DNA of 64,000 bases from Bacillus sp. S/N-304-OC-R1 (GCF_019749375.1 NZ_JACWFE010000001.1:682001-746000); one strand, 5' to 3'. Positions 26,669 to 36,036 are shown, counted from the stretch's first letter. Numbers and translations: made by a program. The notes: generated by a model not told the origin, from the sequence alone.

Positions 26669-27862
26669 TTATCTCAAACTTTCACTAATGATCCTCTCAT
26701 ATTTATTATAAAAAGCTTGTTCACTTTCAAGATAGTTTTGTATGTTGTCAAGTTTCAAATATGAATGGTTCACCTTCAACTTAGTTTCTTCAATCGGCTG
26801 AAGTACGTTTATTTTTATTAATAAGTTAATGTACTCTTTAACTGCAATCAAGCCGTCATTATTAGGGAGTAAGGGGAGAGATCTGAGTCTTATATCTTGA
26901 TTTCGAACCCTTCTTTGAAAAGAGTGAATGATGTTCTCGACAGTTATTGTTGCTCCAGATTTCAAAATATCAATATAAATATAGCTTTGCCATTCTATCG
27001 CAGGCGTTTCAATATAATGAATGCTAGGAACAGGCAAACCAATTTCATGGGGAAGTAATGAAGGAATTATTCCATGAGAATAGAGCTCCTGAAGGAATTT
27101 ATTATGAATAGATCCGTAGAGTGGGATTGTGATGTTTTTTGTTTTCTTCGTTTCATATATCCAATTTCGAAGGAAATAAGGCCGGACATTATTCGGATGG
27201 ATAAGGTCCATCACTCCTGCAGAATTTAAACTCTTGACAGATAAGTTAGATAAAGTGTTTTTCACACTAATAGGAAGAATATGCTGAATAGTTATAAGTG
27301 AATTCGTTATTGGACAATAAGCGGGGATATACAAAGTATTTGAAGGGGTTTCGGCCAAAAATAAATAGTCAAACTTAGAAAGTGTAATTACATTATTATT
27401 TTTTCGTTTTACATTTTTCCCTGCCATTATCCATATGGGGGATATATTTTCTTTAAAGTAGTTTTCTGTTCTCTTTTGAAAGAGTTCCTGAGGAATGGTG
27501 GAGCATTGGTATTCGATCGCATATTGGATACCTTTATAATTAAAGCTTATATCCGGGCGCTGAGCAATTGTCTTAAGGTAAGGCTCTAAGGCTGGGGATA
27601 GACCATGTGATTTCAGCCATGTAAATAGAGCAAACTTTCCCTTTAAATGATACTCTGATTCTCTTTCAAAGCTTTCTGTACAGGCTGATCCTCTGAGATG
27701 GGCAAAATGTGGTATTTTTTTGGTTCCAGCTTTTAAGATTACCGGCTCCTCACATTCTGGGCAATAAAAGCTTTCTAGCTTCCTTAATTCTTTTAGTTTC
27801 TGAAGATTGCGATTGCTAGCTAAACTTATCCATTCTCCATGCTTTGTTTTTGAAATTAACAA
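26669..27862 (-). CDS. coiA: Competence protein CoiA
   Basis: A 397-residue CoiA. The N-terminus carries a zinc-ribbon-like block FYCPECEEPVILKAGTK and HFAHLRGSAC. A nuclease-like core follows (RPDISF and AIEYQCS, matching the D...ExQ pattern of CoiA-type PD-(D/E)xK domains, residues 115-160). CoiA promotes recombination of DNA taken up during competence. TTG at 27862 is preferred because AAGGGAG lies nine bases upstream; ATG at 27871 has no spacing and ATG at 27892 no ribosome site. MecA, which controls competence, is encoded nearby. Confidence 0.88.
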   Translation of the reverse strand: MLISKTKHGEWISLASNRNLQKLKELRKLESFYCPECEEPVILKAGTKKIPHFAHLRGSACTESFERESEYHLKGKFALFTWLKSHGLSPALEPYLKTIAQRPDISFNYKGIQYAIEYQCSTIPQELFQKRTENYFKENISPIWIMAGKNVKRKNNNVITLSKFDYLFLAETPSNTLYIPAYCPITNSLITIQHILPISVKNTLSNLSVKSLNSAGVMDLIHPNNVRPYFLRNWIYETKKTKNITIPLYGSIHNKFLQELYSHGIIPSLLPHEIGLPVPSIHYIETPAIEWQSYIYIDILKSGATITVENIIHSFQRRVRNQDIRLRSLPLLPNNDGLIAVKEYINLLIKINVLQPIEETKLKVNHSYLKLDNIQNYLESEQAFYNKYERIISESLR

Positions 27863-27939
27863 ATATATCATCTCCCTTCTAAAGGGAATCATTCGACATG
27901 ATGGTACATAATCCTTTTTATATTTTTATTAAAATAAAA

Positions 27940-27977
27940 GGAGCTGTACAATGCAGGAAGCATCTAAGAACAGCTCC
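27940..27977 (-). terminator. Terminator of the cardiolipin synthase gene
   Basis: GGAGCTGT (27940-27947) pairs with ACAGCTCC (27970-27977), followed on the minus strand by TTTTATTTT. Confidence 0.8.
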
Positions 27978-27978
27978 A

Positions 27979-29496
27979 TTATAAGAATGGGGATAACAGC
28001 CTTGATGTTGATTCAACAAGCCGGTATCCAATATGCCTTGTTTTAAAGGTTTGTAATTCTATTTCGTTCGAGGATTTGATGTCATTTAAAAATTCAGTTA
28101 CCAGCTTTTGCGTACTTCTAGTACGATACAAAAAGGCATTTACCTCAAAATTCAAATGAAAACTTCTCATATCCATATTGGATGTCCCTATCGAGGCAAG
28201 CTCCTCGTCCACAATAATGATTTTACTATGCATAAAGCCGTTTTCGTATTCATATATTTTTACTCCTGCTTCTAATAGTTCCGGAAAATAAGATCTGGAA
28301 GCATAAAATACGATTTTCTTATCAGGCTTTTGCGGGACTAAAAGTCTTACATCAATCCCACTTAATGCAGAGATCTTTAATGCGGAAAAGATATCATCGT
28401 CCGGAATAAAATATGGTGATGCAATCCAGACTGATTTTTCAGCCGCAGTAATCATGGAAAAGAAAATGTTTTTTATTACACTCCATTCATTATCTGGCCC
28501 ACCAGCTATTAATTGTACCCCTCCGTGGTTATTCTCTTCCAGATCAGGCGATAAATACTCAGGTGATGCAATACTTACATTAGTCATGTAAAACCAGTCC
28601 TGAAGAAAAATTAATTGAAGACTTCTAACAGCCTCACCTTTCATCATTAAATGAGTATCACGCCAAAAACCAAAGCTTTTAACCCGTCCTAAATATTCAT
28701 CCCCTATATTTAAACCTCCTACAAAACCGACACTTCCATCTATGACAATAATTTTGCGATGGTTCCTGAAATTGATTTTGCTGTTGAGGAATGGCAATCT
28801 TACAGGTCCGAACGGGATCATTTCCACACCGGATTGTTTAAGCTCAGTAATATATTTTTTCGAAAGTTGCCAAGATCCGACAGCATCATAGAGAAACCGG
28901 ACTTTGACTCCTTCTTTTGCTTTTTGAATAAGAATATTTTTAATTTCTTGTCCAATGTCATCATGACGCACAATATAATATTCCAGATGGATATGATGTG
29001 TTGCTTCTTGTAAAGCATCTATAATTTGCTGAAAGGTTTCTTCTCCATTCGTTAATACCTTTGTTTGAGTCGCAAATGAAATTGGACTATTTCCTAAATG
29101 CTGAGCTAAATAAAATAGTTTTCTCTGGTGATCACCAAGCTGCTTGATCTTCTCTCTGTTTGTTGGATCAATTTCACCTTCAACCCTTAAGAAAGCTTGC
29201 TTATCATGAATATGTTTCTTTCTAAACATTTTTTCTTTTTTATAATTTCGTCCAAACAGAATATAAAAAATAAATCCAACTAACGGAAAGCTTCCCAAGA
29301 CAACTAACCATGTCAATGTTTGAGCAGGATGCCTGTTCTCCAGGAAAATCACAAAGGCAATAAAAATGACAGATAATGACATCAAAATACTTATATACCC
29401 TAAATATCCACCTGTTTGCATGACATAACGATCATATAAGTAAATTCCTCCCGCCAAAATACCGAGAAATAAAATAACCCTGACTGTATTTTTCAC
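27979..29496 (-). CDS. cls: Cardiolipin synthase (PLD family)
   Basis: A 505-residue membrane phospholipase-D-type enzyme that joins two phosphatidylglycerols into cardiolipin. Two N-terminal hydrophobic segments (residues 1-60) are followed by two HKD motifs: FRNHRKIIVIDGSVGFVGG (near 220) and MHSKIIIVDEELASIGTSN (near 400). GTG at 29496 was chosen since GGTGGTG lies just upstream and the protein then starts VKNTVRVILFLG at the membrane segment; a longer ORF begins 51 bases earlier. It lies between coiA and mecA and looks monocistronic. Confidence 0.93.
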   Translation of the reverse strand: MKNTVRVILFLGILAGGIYLYDRYVMQTGGYLGYISILMSLSVIFIAFVIFLENRHPAQTLTWLVVLGSFPLVGFIFYILFGRNYKKEKMFRKKHIHDKQAFLRVEGEIDPTNREKIKQLGDHQRKLFYLAQHLGNSPISFATQTKVLTNGEETFQQIIDALQEATHHIHLEYYIVRHDDIGQEIKNILIQKAKEGVKVRFLYDAVGSWQLSKKYITELKQSGVEMIPFGPVRLPFLNSKINFRNHRKIIVIDGSVGFVGGLNIGDEYLGRVKSFGFWRDTHLMMKGEAVRSLQLIFLQDWFYMTNVSIASPEYLSPDLEENNHGGVQLIAGGPDNEWSVIKNIFFSMITAAEKSVWIASPYFIPDDDIFSALKISALSGIDVRLLVPQKPDKKIVFYASRSYFPELLEAGVKIYEYENGFMHSKIIIVDEELASIGTSNMDMRSFHLNFEVNAFLYRTRSTQKLVTEFLNDIKSSNEIELQTFKTRHIGYRLVESTSRLLSPFL

Positions 29497-29627
29497 TGTC
29501 ACACCACCATATTTCCTATTGCAATAGAAAAACTTGGCATTAACCAAGTTCCTTTACTACGAAGCTATGTTTATTAATTGTTTTTCTAATAGGAATTAAT
29601 ACTCCATAAAAATCTATATAGTCAAGA

Positions 29628-29657
29628 AAATCCGATTTCAGCACTGAAATCGGATTT
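29628..29657 (-). terminator. Terminator of mecA
   Basis: A 13-base perfect stem (29628-29640 with 29645-29657) containing CCGATTTCA, followed by TTTTC on the minus strand. Confidence 0.88.
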
Positions 29658-30320
29658 CTACTTAAAGTACGTTCGTAATTGTTCAAATACATCCTCAGCA
29701 ATGATCAATTTCCCATATTCCTCAACACGATGGATTGTTATCTGTGTTTCCATCCCATATTCCAATAAAATAGATAGCATATTGTCAATATCTTCTTCAT
29801 CGAAAGTATCTTCAGGGAATTCAACAAATAAAAAATATCTTCCTTCAAAGGAATACAATTTTGTAGGAATTGAATCAAGTCCATGCTGCCTTGATAACGA
29901 AATAAGATCTTCAAAATCTCTGAACGTTAAAAGAAAATCCAGATTTTCCTCGTACTCTAGAACATCGTCTGCATTCGGATTAAAGTGCTGGTCAAGAAGC
30001 TCCTCAATTCTTTCATCAACAGGCAGATCTTTCAGTTTCTCATCTGGAACAGGCAATTCAAATTTCTGCCCATCTTTTGAAAGTTGTGCCTTTGTAACTA
30101 GGATCTCTAATCCTTTATCTAATGCCTGTACTTGAATCCATAAGGGACCTTCAACAGTGAACTCTTCCTCGTCATGTACTTCCTCCATCATTTCCCAGAA
30201 AAGTTCCTCGCTGCGTTCACGGTTATACCAAATTTCATCACGTTCAAAGCCTCTTTCTTCTATATCAACGTAAGAAATATAAAACTTAACTGTATTATCA
30301 TTAATTCTTTCAATTTCCAT
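29658..30320 (-). CDS. mecA: Adaptor protein MecA
   Basis: A 220-residue adaptor that brings ComK and other substrates, and partly Spx, to ClpC. The N-terminal domain MEIERINDNTVKFYISYVDIEERGF is the family hallmark. The C-terminal domain (residues 120-220) includes FRDFEDLISLSR and YFLFVEFPEDTFDEEDID. The ATG at 30320 follows GAAGGGAGAGTTGCAAA. The ribosome site lies in the loop of a short hairpin (CAACTC/GAGTTG). Confidence 0.95.
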   Translation of the reverse strand: MEIERINDNTVKFYISYVDIEERGFERDEIWYNRERSEELFWEMMEEVHDEEEFTVEGPLWIQVQALDKGLEILVTKAQLSKDGQKFELPVPDEKLKDLPVDERIEELLDQHFNPNADDVLEYEENLDFLLTFRDFEDLISLSRQHGLDSIPTKLYSFEGRYFLFVEFPEDTFDEEDIDNMLSILLEYGMETQITIHRVEEYGKLIIAEDVFEQLRTYFK

Positions 30321-30628
30321 TTTGCAACTCTCCCTTCTGGAGTTGTTAGTGCATAAAAAAATGAGCACCTTCAGAGAATATATCTCTGCACTGCATAACA
30401 ATAAAAACCCATTCCCATTTATTTATAGAAGGTATTAGATATTGCACCTTGTACTTTTATTTTATGACAAAAAGGGAATAAAGGGAATTAAAATGTCACA
30501 ACTTTAAAAAAACCATTAATCGCCTATTACATTCTGTAAAATAGGAATAGGCAGTTTGTTAAGTTGTCCTAACATTTTAACAAAGTTCTTTCCCTTTCAC
30601 AAATGTATTCCATTTAAAATATTAAAAA
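30321..30628. other. mecA upstream region
   Basis: About 300 bases between mecA and spx. It holds the mecA leader with two small hairpins (GTGC/GCAC around an A/T-rich loop, and CAACTC/GAGTTG near the ATG). No ORF recognised. Confidence 0.45.
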
Positions 30629-30654
30629 GACCCTTTTTCTAAGAAATAAGGGTC
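30629..30654 (-). terminator. Terminator of spx
   Basis: GACCCTT (30629-30635) pairs with AAGGGTC (30648-30654), with TTTTTAA after it on the minus strand. Confidence 0.8.
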
Positions 30655-30662
30655 CTGTCCGA

Positions 30663-31058
30663 TTAATTTACTAAGCGCTGAGCTTCACGAAGCTGAAATG
30701 TACGGACTTTTCTAGGAAGAAAACGTCTAATTTCGTCTTCATTATATCCAACCTGCAATCTCTTCTCATCAATAATGATTGGGCGGCGCAGCAAACCTGG
30801 ATTTTTTTTGATTAACTCGAATAAATCTTGAAGCGGCATGGCTTCTAAATTAACATCAAGCTTTTGAAATATTTTTGAACGAGTAGAAATAATTTCATCT
30901 GTTCCATCTTCAGTCATACGAAGTATTTCTTTTATTTCATCTATTGATAATGGTTCAGAAAATATATTTCTTTCTTTATAGGCAATATCATGCTCTTCTA
31001 GCCATAATTTCGCTTTTCTGCAAGAAGTACAACTTGGTGAAGTGTATAATGTGACCAT
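30663..31058 (-). CDS. spx: Global redox regulator Spx
   Basis: A 131-residue ArsC-family protein with the N-terminal redox switch [17 protein letters not shown] (CxxC at residues 10-13). [16 protein letters not shown] at the C-terminus fits the ClpXP-recognised tail region. Spx binds the RNA polymerase alpha subunit and turns on thiol-stress genes when the cysteines are oxidised. Its degradation is promoted by SpxH, encoded upstream in this window. Length equals the B. subtilis protein. Confidence 0.97.
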   Translation of the reverse strand: MVTLYTSPSCTSCRKAKLWLEEHDIAYKERNIFSEPLSIDEIKEILRMTEDGTDEIISTRSKIFQKLDVNLEAMPLQDLFELIKKNPGLLRRPIIIDEKRLQVGYNEDEIRRFLPRKVRTFQLREAQRLVN

Positions 31059-31551
31059 TTTACAATTTCACTCCCTTAAAATTTAGACATCAAATCAATA
31101 ATTGATTGTATATTTGTTTATTAATGAATATAAGCTAATCGTAATTTAAAATTACTTTAACAAAGTAATTTGTATCAATAATTATACACTAAGAATAAGT
31201 GTTTGGATATATTTTTTTAAAACTAGATTAGAGCCTACAATATTCATTATACAAACCAACTTTTCCAATCTAGTATATAAGACGATTGAGTGTTGGAAAA
31301 GTTTCATTAATTTAATAACTTTTTTATTTGACACAAAATGTACACTTTTTAAATAATTTATTCCAAGGTGCTTTCTAATATATACCCTATTCTTTTACTA
31401 ATAAACTAAATAGGATAAAATATGTATTTTTTATTCTGTAAATTTTGGAGATAATTGCTATTTACCCTTTAAATACACCTTAACTTTTAATACAATAAGA
31501 ACATGGGGTTAGTATTATACTTTCGCTTTGCAAAAAGGGAAATGGGGGCTA
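31059..31551. other. spx upstream region, long AT-rich spacer
   Basis: About 490 bases separate spx from a small plus-strand gene. A perfect ten-base inverted repeat (31149-31171) lies near the spx end. Toward the right, TTGACA at about 31329 may be part of a plus-strand promoter. No further ORF recognised. Confidence 0.5.
31149..31171. promoter_or_regulatory. Inverted repeat upstream of spx, possible operator
   Basis: AAATTACTTT, three bases, AAAGTAATTT: a perfect ten-base palindrome about 90 bases before the spx start. Its TACT...AGTA ends resemble the YodB operator type; in B. subtilis spx is repressed by YodB and PerR. Assignment is tentative. Confidence 0.45.
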
Positions 31552-31554
31552 ATG

Positions 31555-31740
31555 ATGAAAGAATACATATTTGATTTAACTCTTGTAGCATTGCTTATAA
31601 TTGGATTAACAGCTACGCTAGGCGTATTCACAAACGGACTTGGCGAAAGACTGTTTGGCAGGAAAAACAAAAATGAATTTGTTGATCAATGCGCAAAGTT
31701 CCAAACAGGCTGGAAATCAGTTGGTGGAAAAAAGAAATAA
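31555..31740 (+). CDS. Small single-pass membrane protein, 61 residues
   Basis: Starts MKEYIFDLTLVALLIIGLTATLGVFT, a single membrane segment near the N-terminus, then a basic region (RLFGRKNKNEF) and a Lys-rich end. An adjacent in-frame ATG at 31552 is the alternative start; both follow GGGGG. A strong terminator follows the stop. No family recognised. The layout suggests a small membrane-anchored protein with a cytoplasmic tail. Confidence 0.65.
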   Translation: MKEYIFDLTLVALLIIGLTATLGVFTNGLGERLFGRKNKNEFVDQCAKFQTGWKSVGGKKK

Positions 31741-31753
31741 ATATAAGTATTCA

Positions 31754-31781
31754 AGAGACTGAACCATTCAGTCTCTTTTTT
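31754..31781 (+). terminator. Terminator of the small membrane protein gene
   Basis: AGAGACTGAA (31754-31763) pairs with TTCAGTCTCT (31767-31776), followed by T. Confidence 0.9.
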
Positions 31782-31920
31782 CAAAATAATAATATTTAAA
31801 AAATTATTAATAGTAATTTTAATTGAAATGTTGTATGATATTAAAAAACGGTTCTTTATTTAACGAAAGCATAAAAGTATAAAAGTGTATGTGACCTTTT
31901 TATTATTTTGATAAAAGGAA

Positions 31921-31946
31921 AAACGATCTCATTTGAGAGATCGTTT
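31921..31946 (-). terminator. Terminator of the opp operon
   Basis: AAACGATCTC (31921-31930) pairs with GAGATCGTTT (31937-31946), with TTTCC after it on the minus strand. Confidence 0.85.
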
Positions 31947-31948
31947 TG

Positions 31949-32884
31949 TTATTTAGCATATTGCTGTTTATATTGCTTTTCCTCTTTCTCCGAGCAATAA
32001 ACGAAATGACCTGGAGTGATTTCACGCATTTCAAGCTTCTCATCTTCATTATAATTATGAATCTTTGGATCATATGTGATCCGTTTACGAGTACGCTCTG
32101 TGTCTGGGTCTGGGAGTGGAATAGCCGATAATAAAGACTGGGTATACGGATGAATCGGATTATTATATAAATCCTCCGCACTAGCAAGTTCAACTAGCTT
32201 TCCAAAATACATAACACCTATACGGTCACTAATATACTTAACCATTGAAAGGTCATGAGCGATGAAAAGATAAGTTAATCCTTTTTCACGCTGCAGCTTT
32301 TTCATCAAGTTAACTACTTGAGCCTGAATAGATACGTCTAATGCAGAAATTGGTTCATCTGCGATAATAAAGTCAGGATCTACCGCAAGTGCTCGAGCAA
32401 TTCCAATACGTTGTCTTTGACCGCCTGAGAATTCGTGAGGATAACGGTTAGCATGCTCTTTATTTAATCCCACTGTTTCTAACAGCGCATATACTTTTTC
32501 CATGCGTTCTTTTTTGCTTTTTGCCAGTCCGTGAATATCGATTCCTTCAGCAATAATATCGGCTACTGTCATTCGCGGATTTAAAGAAGCATAAGGATCC
32601 TGGAAAATCATTTGCATTTTTCGGTTAAATTTCTTTAATTCTTTTGCTGATTTTCTCCCGTGTACATCTTCTCCATTAAAAAGGACCTGTCCATCGGTAG
32701 CATCATATAAGCGGATAATTGTTCTGCCAGTTGTTGATTTTCCGCAGCCTGATTCCCCAACAAGACCTAGGGTTTCACCTTTGAAAATGTCAAAAGTGAT
32801 TCCATCAACTGCTTTAACCATATTAGGCTTCCCAACATTGAAATGCTGTTTAAGGTTTTTAATTTCTAATAATTTTTCAGCCAT
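31949..32884 (-). CDS. oppF: Oligopeptide ABC transporter ATPase OppF
   Basis: A 311-residue ATPase of the Opp importer. Walker A GESGCGKSTTGRTI (near 40), signature FSGGQRQRIGIARALA (near 155), Walker B FIIADEPISALD. Unlike AppF in this window, the C-terminal domain lacks the four-cysteine pattern and ends in EEKQYKQQYAK. It pairs with OppD on the inner face of the membrane to power peptide uptake, which in bacilli also feeds quorum peptides to sporulation and competence control. It starts one base after oppD ends. Confidence 0.95.
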   Translation of the reverse strand: MAEKLLEIKNLKQHFNVGKPNMVKAVDGITFDIFKGETLGLVGESGCGKSTTGRTIIRLYDATDGQVLFNGEDVHGRKSAKELKKFNRKMQMIFQDPYASLNPRMTVADIIAEGIDIHGLAKSKKERMEKVYALLETVGLNKEHANRYPHEFSGGQRQRIGIARALAVDPDFIIADEPISALDVSIQAQVVNLMKKLQREKGLTYLFIAHDLSMVKYISDRIGVMYFGKLVELASAEDLYNNPIHPYTQSLLSAIPLPDPDTERTRKRITYDPKIHNYNEDEKLEMREITPGHFVYCSEKEEKQYKQQYAK

Positions 32885-32885
32885 C

Positions 32886-33953
32886 TTATTTACCCTCCTT
32901 CACAAGAACCGGTTGTTTAAAATTGGAGGATAATTGACGCATCCGTCTTGTAACAGCTTCCGGCGGCTCAACCTTTGGTGCATCTGGATGCAGCAGCCAT
33001 GTTTTGGCAAAATGAGTTTCAGAAATTTGATACATTGGCGGTTCTTCTTCAAAATCAATTGCTAATGCATATTTATTTCTTGGAGCAAAAGCATCTCCCT
33101 TAGGAGGATTTGTTAAATCTGGAGGTGTTCCAGGTATAGCAGCCAATTCTTCTTTATCATCGTTTTCTAAGCTTGGCATTGATGCAAGCAGTCCCCATGT
33201 ATAAGGATGTCGAGGGTCATAGAAAATTTCGTCAACTGTACCCATTTCAACAATTTGTCCAGCATACATAACAGCTACTCGATCCGCAACGTTTGCAACT
33301 ACTCCAAGATCATGAGTGATAAAAATGATGGAAGTATCCATTTTACTTTGTAAGTCTTTCATTAACTCTAAAATTTGCGCTTGTATTGTAACGTCTAGTG
33401 CTGTTGTAGGCTCATCCGCAATCAATAGCTTCGGATTCGCTGCAAGTGCAATTGCAATCATTACACGCTGTCTCATACCACCGGAAAATTCATGTGGATA
33501 TTGATTCACACGCTTTTCTGGCATTGGAATTCCAACAAGACTTAACATTTCAACTGCTCTTTTCTTTGCAGCATCTTTTGACATATTTTGATGCTTCATA
33601 AGACCTTCCATGATCTGATAACCAACCCTCATCGTTGGATTTAGAGAAGTCATAGGATCTTGGAAAATCATACTGATTTCTTTTCCTCGGATTTTTTCCA
33701 TTTCTTTGTCTGATTTAGGGACAATATCATCACCGTTAAAAAGAATCTGTCCTCCAGTTATTTTACCTGGTGGCATTGGAATTAATTTCATTATTGTTTG
33801 AGAGGTAACACTCTTACCGGATCCCGATTCACCTACGATGGCAAGCGTCTCACCTTTATGAAGGTCAAAGGATACACCACGAACAGCTTTTACTGAGCCT
33901 CCATATGTTTGGAATGAGACTTCCAAATCTTTTACTTCAAGTATTTTTTCCAT
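32886..33953 (-). CDS. oppD: Oligopeptide ABC transporter ATPase OppD
   Basis: A 355-residue ATPase. Walker A GESGSGKSVTSQT (near 39), signature FSGGMRQRVMIAIALA (near 160), Walker B LLIADEPTTALD, and a long C-terminal extension GDAFAPRNKYALAIDFEEE and HFAKTWLLHPDAP, as in Bacillus OppD. In this extension the usual cysteines of OppD proteins are absent. The gene is separated from oppC by a 140-base spacer filled with an interspersed repeat, unlike the tight spacing elsewhere in the operon. Confidence 0.95.
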   Translation of the reverse strand: MEKILEVKDLEVSFQTYGGSVKAVRGVSFDLHKGETLAIVGESGSGKSVTSQTIMKLIPMPPGKITGGQILFNGDDIVPKSDKEMEKIRGKEISMIFQDPMTSLNPTMRVGYQIMEGLMKHQNMSKDAAKKRAVEMLSLVGIPMPEKRVNQYPHEFSGGMRQRVMIAIALAANPKLLIADEPTTALDVTIQAQILELMKDLQSKMDTSIIFITHDLGVVANVADRVAVMYAGQIVEMGTVDEIFYDPRHPYTWGLLASMPSLENDDKEELAAIPGTPPDLTNPPKGDAFAPRNKYALAIDFEEEPPMYQISETHFAKTWLLHPDAPKVEPPEAVTRRMRQLSSNFKQPVLVKEGK

Positions 33954-33960
33954 ATTCTCA

Positions 33961-34090
33961 CTCCCTTGTCTAGCTCCGGCGTCTAGGGTCTCGAGGTCTT
34001 AATTCAATCTGCCAAGAAGACTAAAGAACAAGTCTTCAAGTCAGCTCGCCCTTAAGCTTGTCGCCCCTTGCAAGCCGCCTCCGCTTTTCA
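33961..34090. repeat. Interspersed Bacillaceae repeat between oppC and oppD
   Basis: The spacer begins CTTGTCTAGCTCCGGCGTCT and ends GCCTCCGCTTTTC, with an internal GAAGACT/AGTCTTC stem and TTAAGCTTGTCGCCCC toward its right side. The ends are partly inverted (CGCCGGAGCT against CGCCTCCGCT). I recognise this as a non-coding repeat found in many copies in Bacillus-type genomes between genes. It would fold strongly in the opp mRNA. Confidence 0.7.
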
Positions 34091-34093
34091 GAA

Positions 34094-35008
34094 TTATTTA
34101 CGAAGTCTTGGGTCTAGAGCGTCGCGTAAACCGTCACCAACAACATTAAATGCAAAAATTGTTAAACAGATAAATGTTGCAGGGAAGAATAAACGCCATG
34201 GATAGTAGCGAATTGCCGGCAGTCCATCACTGGCCATTGTTCCCCAGCTGGCAAGCGGCGGTCTTAAACCTAATCCTAAATAACTTAAGAACGCTTCTGT
34301 AAAAATTGCATTTGGGATTGTTAACGTCATTGTAACAAGAATTGGAGCCATTGCATTTGGAATTAAATGCTTTGCCATAATTCTGCTTGTACTTGCTCCA
34401 AGTGTTTTTGATGCAAGAACATACTCTTGACTTTTTAAAGATAGCACCTGGCCACGGACAATACGGGACATATTAATCCATCCAGTGATCGTCATTGCAA
34501 GGATCATTGTTCCAAGCCCTTGTCCTAACACTACCATTAATAAAATAACTAGTAGTAAATATGGTACACCGTAAAGAACATCTGCAAATCTCATCATGAC
34601 TTCGTCTGTTCTTCCGCCTTTATAACCGGAAATACCGCCCCATAGAACACCAATAAATAAGTCGATTAACGCGGCAGCGACACCAATAAAGATGGAAATA
34701 CGCGCGCCTTCCCAAGTACGGGCAAACACATCGCGGCCAAGATCATCTGTACCAAACCAGTGATCAGATGAAGGTGCTTGGTTTTTATTTGATAAATCAT
34801 TTGTCGCATAATCATATGGAGTCAAGTGAGGCCCTATGATAGCCATGATGATTAGTAATATTAGCAGCACTAATCCAAACAGAGCAAGCTTGTTTTTTCG
34901 GAATCGAATAAATACATCTTTCCAGAACGACAGACTTGGTTTTGAAATTTTTTCAGCATCTGTAGCCTTAGTTCCAACGAGTTGAAATTTATCTTTCGAA
35001 ATCTGCAT
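34094..35008 (-). CDS. oppC: Oligopeptide ABC transporter permease OppC
   Basis: A 304-residue inner-membrane permease. An N-terminal OppC-type segment (FWKDVFIRFRKNKLALFGLVLL) is followed by about six hydrophobic segments. The EAA-type loop that docks to the ATPase reads LASKTLGASTSRIMAKHLIPNAM. The C-terminus [14 protein letters not shown] is typical for OppC. AAAGGAGAGTAATTT precedes the ATG, three bases after oppB ends. Confidence 0.95.
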   Translation of the reverse strand: MQISKDKFQLVGTKATDAEKISKPSLSFWKDVFIRFRKNKLALFGLVLLILLIIMAIIGPHLTPYDYATNDLSNKNQAPSSDHWFGTDDLGRDVFARTWEGARISIFIGVAAALIDLFIGVLWGGISGYKGGRTDEVMMRFADVLYGVPYLLLVILLMVVLGQGLGTMILAMTITGWINMSRIVRGQVLSLKSQEYVLASKTLGASTSRIMAKHLIPNAMAPILVTMTLTIPNAIFTEAFLSYLGLGLRPPLASWGTMASDGLPAIRYYPWRLFFPATFICLTIFAFNVVGDGLRDALDPRLRK

Positions 35009-35011
35009 AAA

Positions 35012-35947
35012 TTACTCTCCTTTCTTCCCACCGGCAAGTTTGATGCGTGGGTCGATGATTCCGTATGCTATGTCAACAAGGAGAATAGATACGAGTAACA
35101 GAATACTATAAAACACTGTTACACCCATAATAACGGTATAATCACGGTTTCCGATACTTGTAACAAAGTGTGCACCTAATCCAGGAACACCAAAGATTTT
35201 TTCAATTACAAAGCTTCCAGTTAGAATACCAGCTGTTAATGGTCCCATATAGGTTACAACAGGTAAAAGAGCATTTCGAACAGCATGTCTTACTGTAATT
35301 ACTCCTTGGCTCAAGCCTTTAGCTTTTGCAGTTTTAATATAATCATTACTTAGTACTTCTAGCATACTTGAGCGGGTTAATCGCGCAATAAATGCCATTG
35401 GAGTTGATGCCAACGCCAATGCAGGAAGAACCGTATGCATAAATGTCTCCCAACGCGCTACTGGAAACAGACCCATTTTAATAGCAAGGAAATATTGCAG
35501 GAATGTTGCCATTATAAAGGACGGTACGGAGATACCTAACACAGCAATAATCATTGCCGTATAATCTTGCCATCTATTATGCTTTAACGCAGCAATGATT
35601 CCAAGAATAATACCTATTGCCACTGCTAAAAGAATGGCTTCAGCACCAAGCATTGCAGATACTGGAAAACCTTCATTAATTAAATCATTTACTGACTGTG
35701 CCTTATATTTAAAAGACGGTCCAAAATCCCATTTTAATATTCTGACTAAATATTCCCCATATTGTGCGTACCAAGGTTTATCCAATCCGAAGTGTGCATT
35801 TAGATTAGCTTCAATTTCGGGAGGTAATTTTTTCTCTGAGGTAAATGGGTTTCCTGGTGCAATGCGCATAAAGAAAAACGTGGCAGTTACAATTAGCCAT
35901 AAAGAAACAAGCATGTATATTAAGCGTTTTCCTATATATTTTGCCAT
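35012..35947 (-). CDS. oppB: Oligopeptide ABC transporter permease OppB
   Basis: A 311-residue permease beginning [19 protein letters not shown], with the family's [11 protein letters not shown] near residue 25 and the EAA loop [25 protein letters not shown]. The end [18 protein letters not shown] fits OppB. The ATG at 35947 follows GGAGGTGTAGAACA; a longer ORF extends upstream without support. It follows oppA after about 145 bases that hold a perfect hairpin. Confidence 0.95.
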   Translation of the reverse strand: MAKYIGKRLIYMLVSLWLIVTATFFFMRIAPGNPFTSEKKLPPEIEANLNAHFGLDKPWYAQYGEYLVRILKWDFGPSFKYKAQSVNDLINEGFPVSAMLGAEAILLAVAIGIILGIIAALKHNRWQDYTAMIIAVLGISVPSFIMATFLQYFLAIKMGLFPVARWETFMHTVLPALALASTPMAFIARLTRSSMLEVLSNDYIKTAKAKGLSQGVITVRHAVRNALLPVVTYMGPLTAGILTGSFVIEKIFGVPGLGAHFVTSIGNRDYTVIMGVTVFYSILLLVSILLVDIAYGIIDPRIKLAGGKKGE

Positions 35948-36036
35948 TGTTCTACACCTCCAATTTAATACTGAAAACTTTAGGACATAATGCGGCATTT
36001 GAAATTATCTGACTTTTTGATCTAAAAGCAGAAACG

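Noticed and set aside
31180..31196. PerR box upstream of spx
   Set aside because: TATAATTATT matches only one half of the consensus; kept only as a remark in the spx finding.
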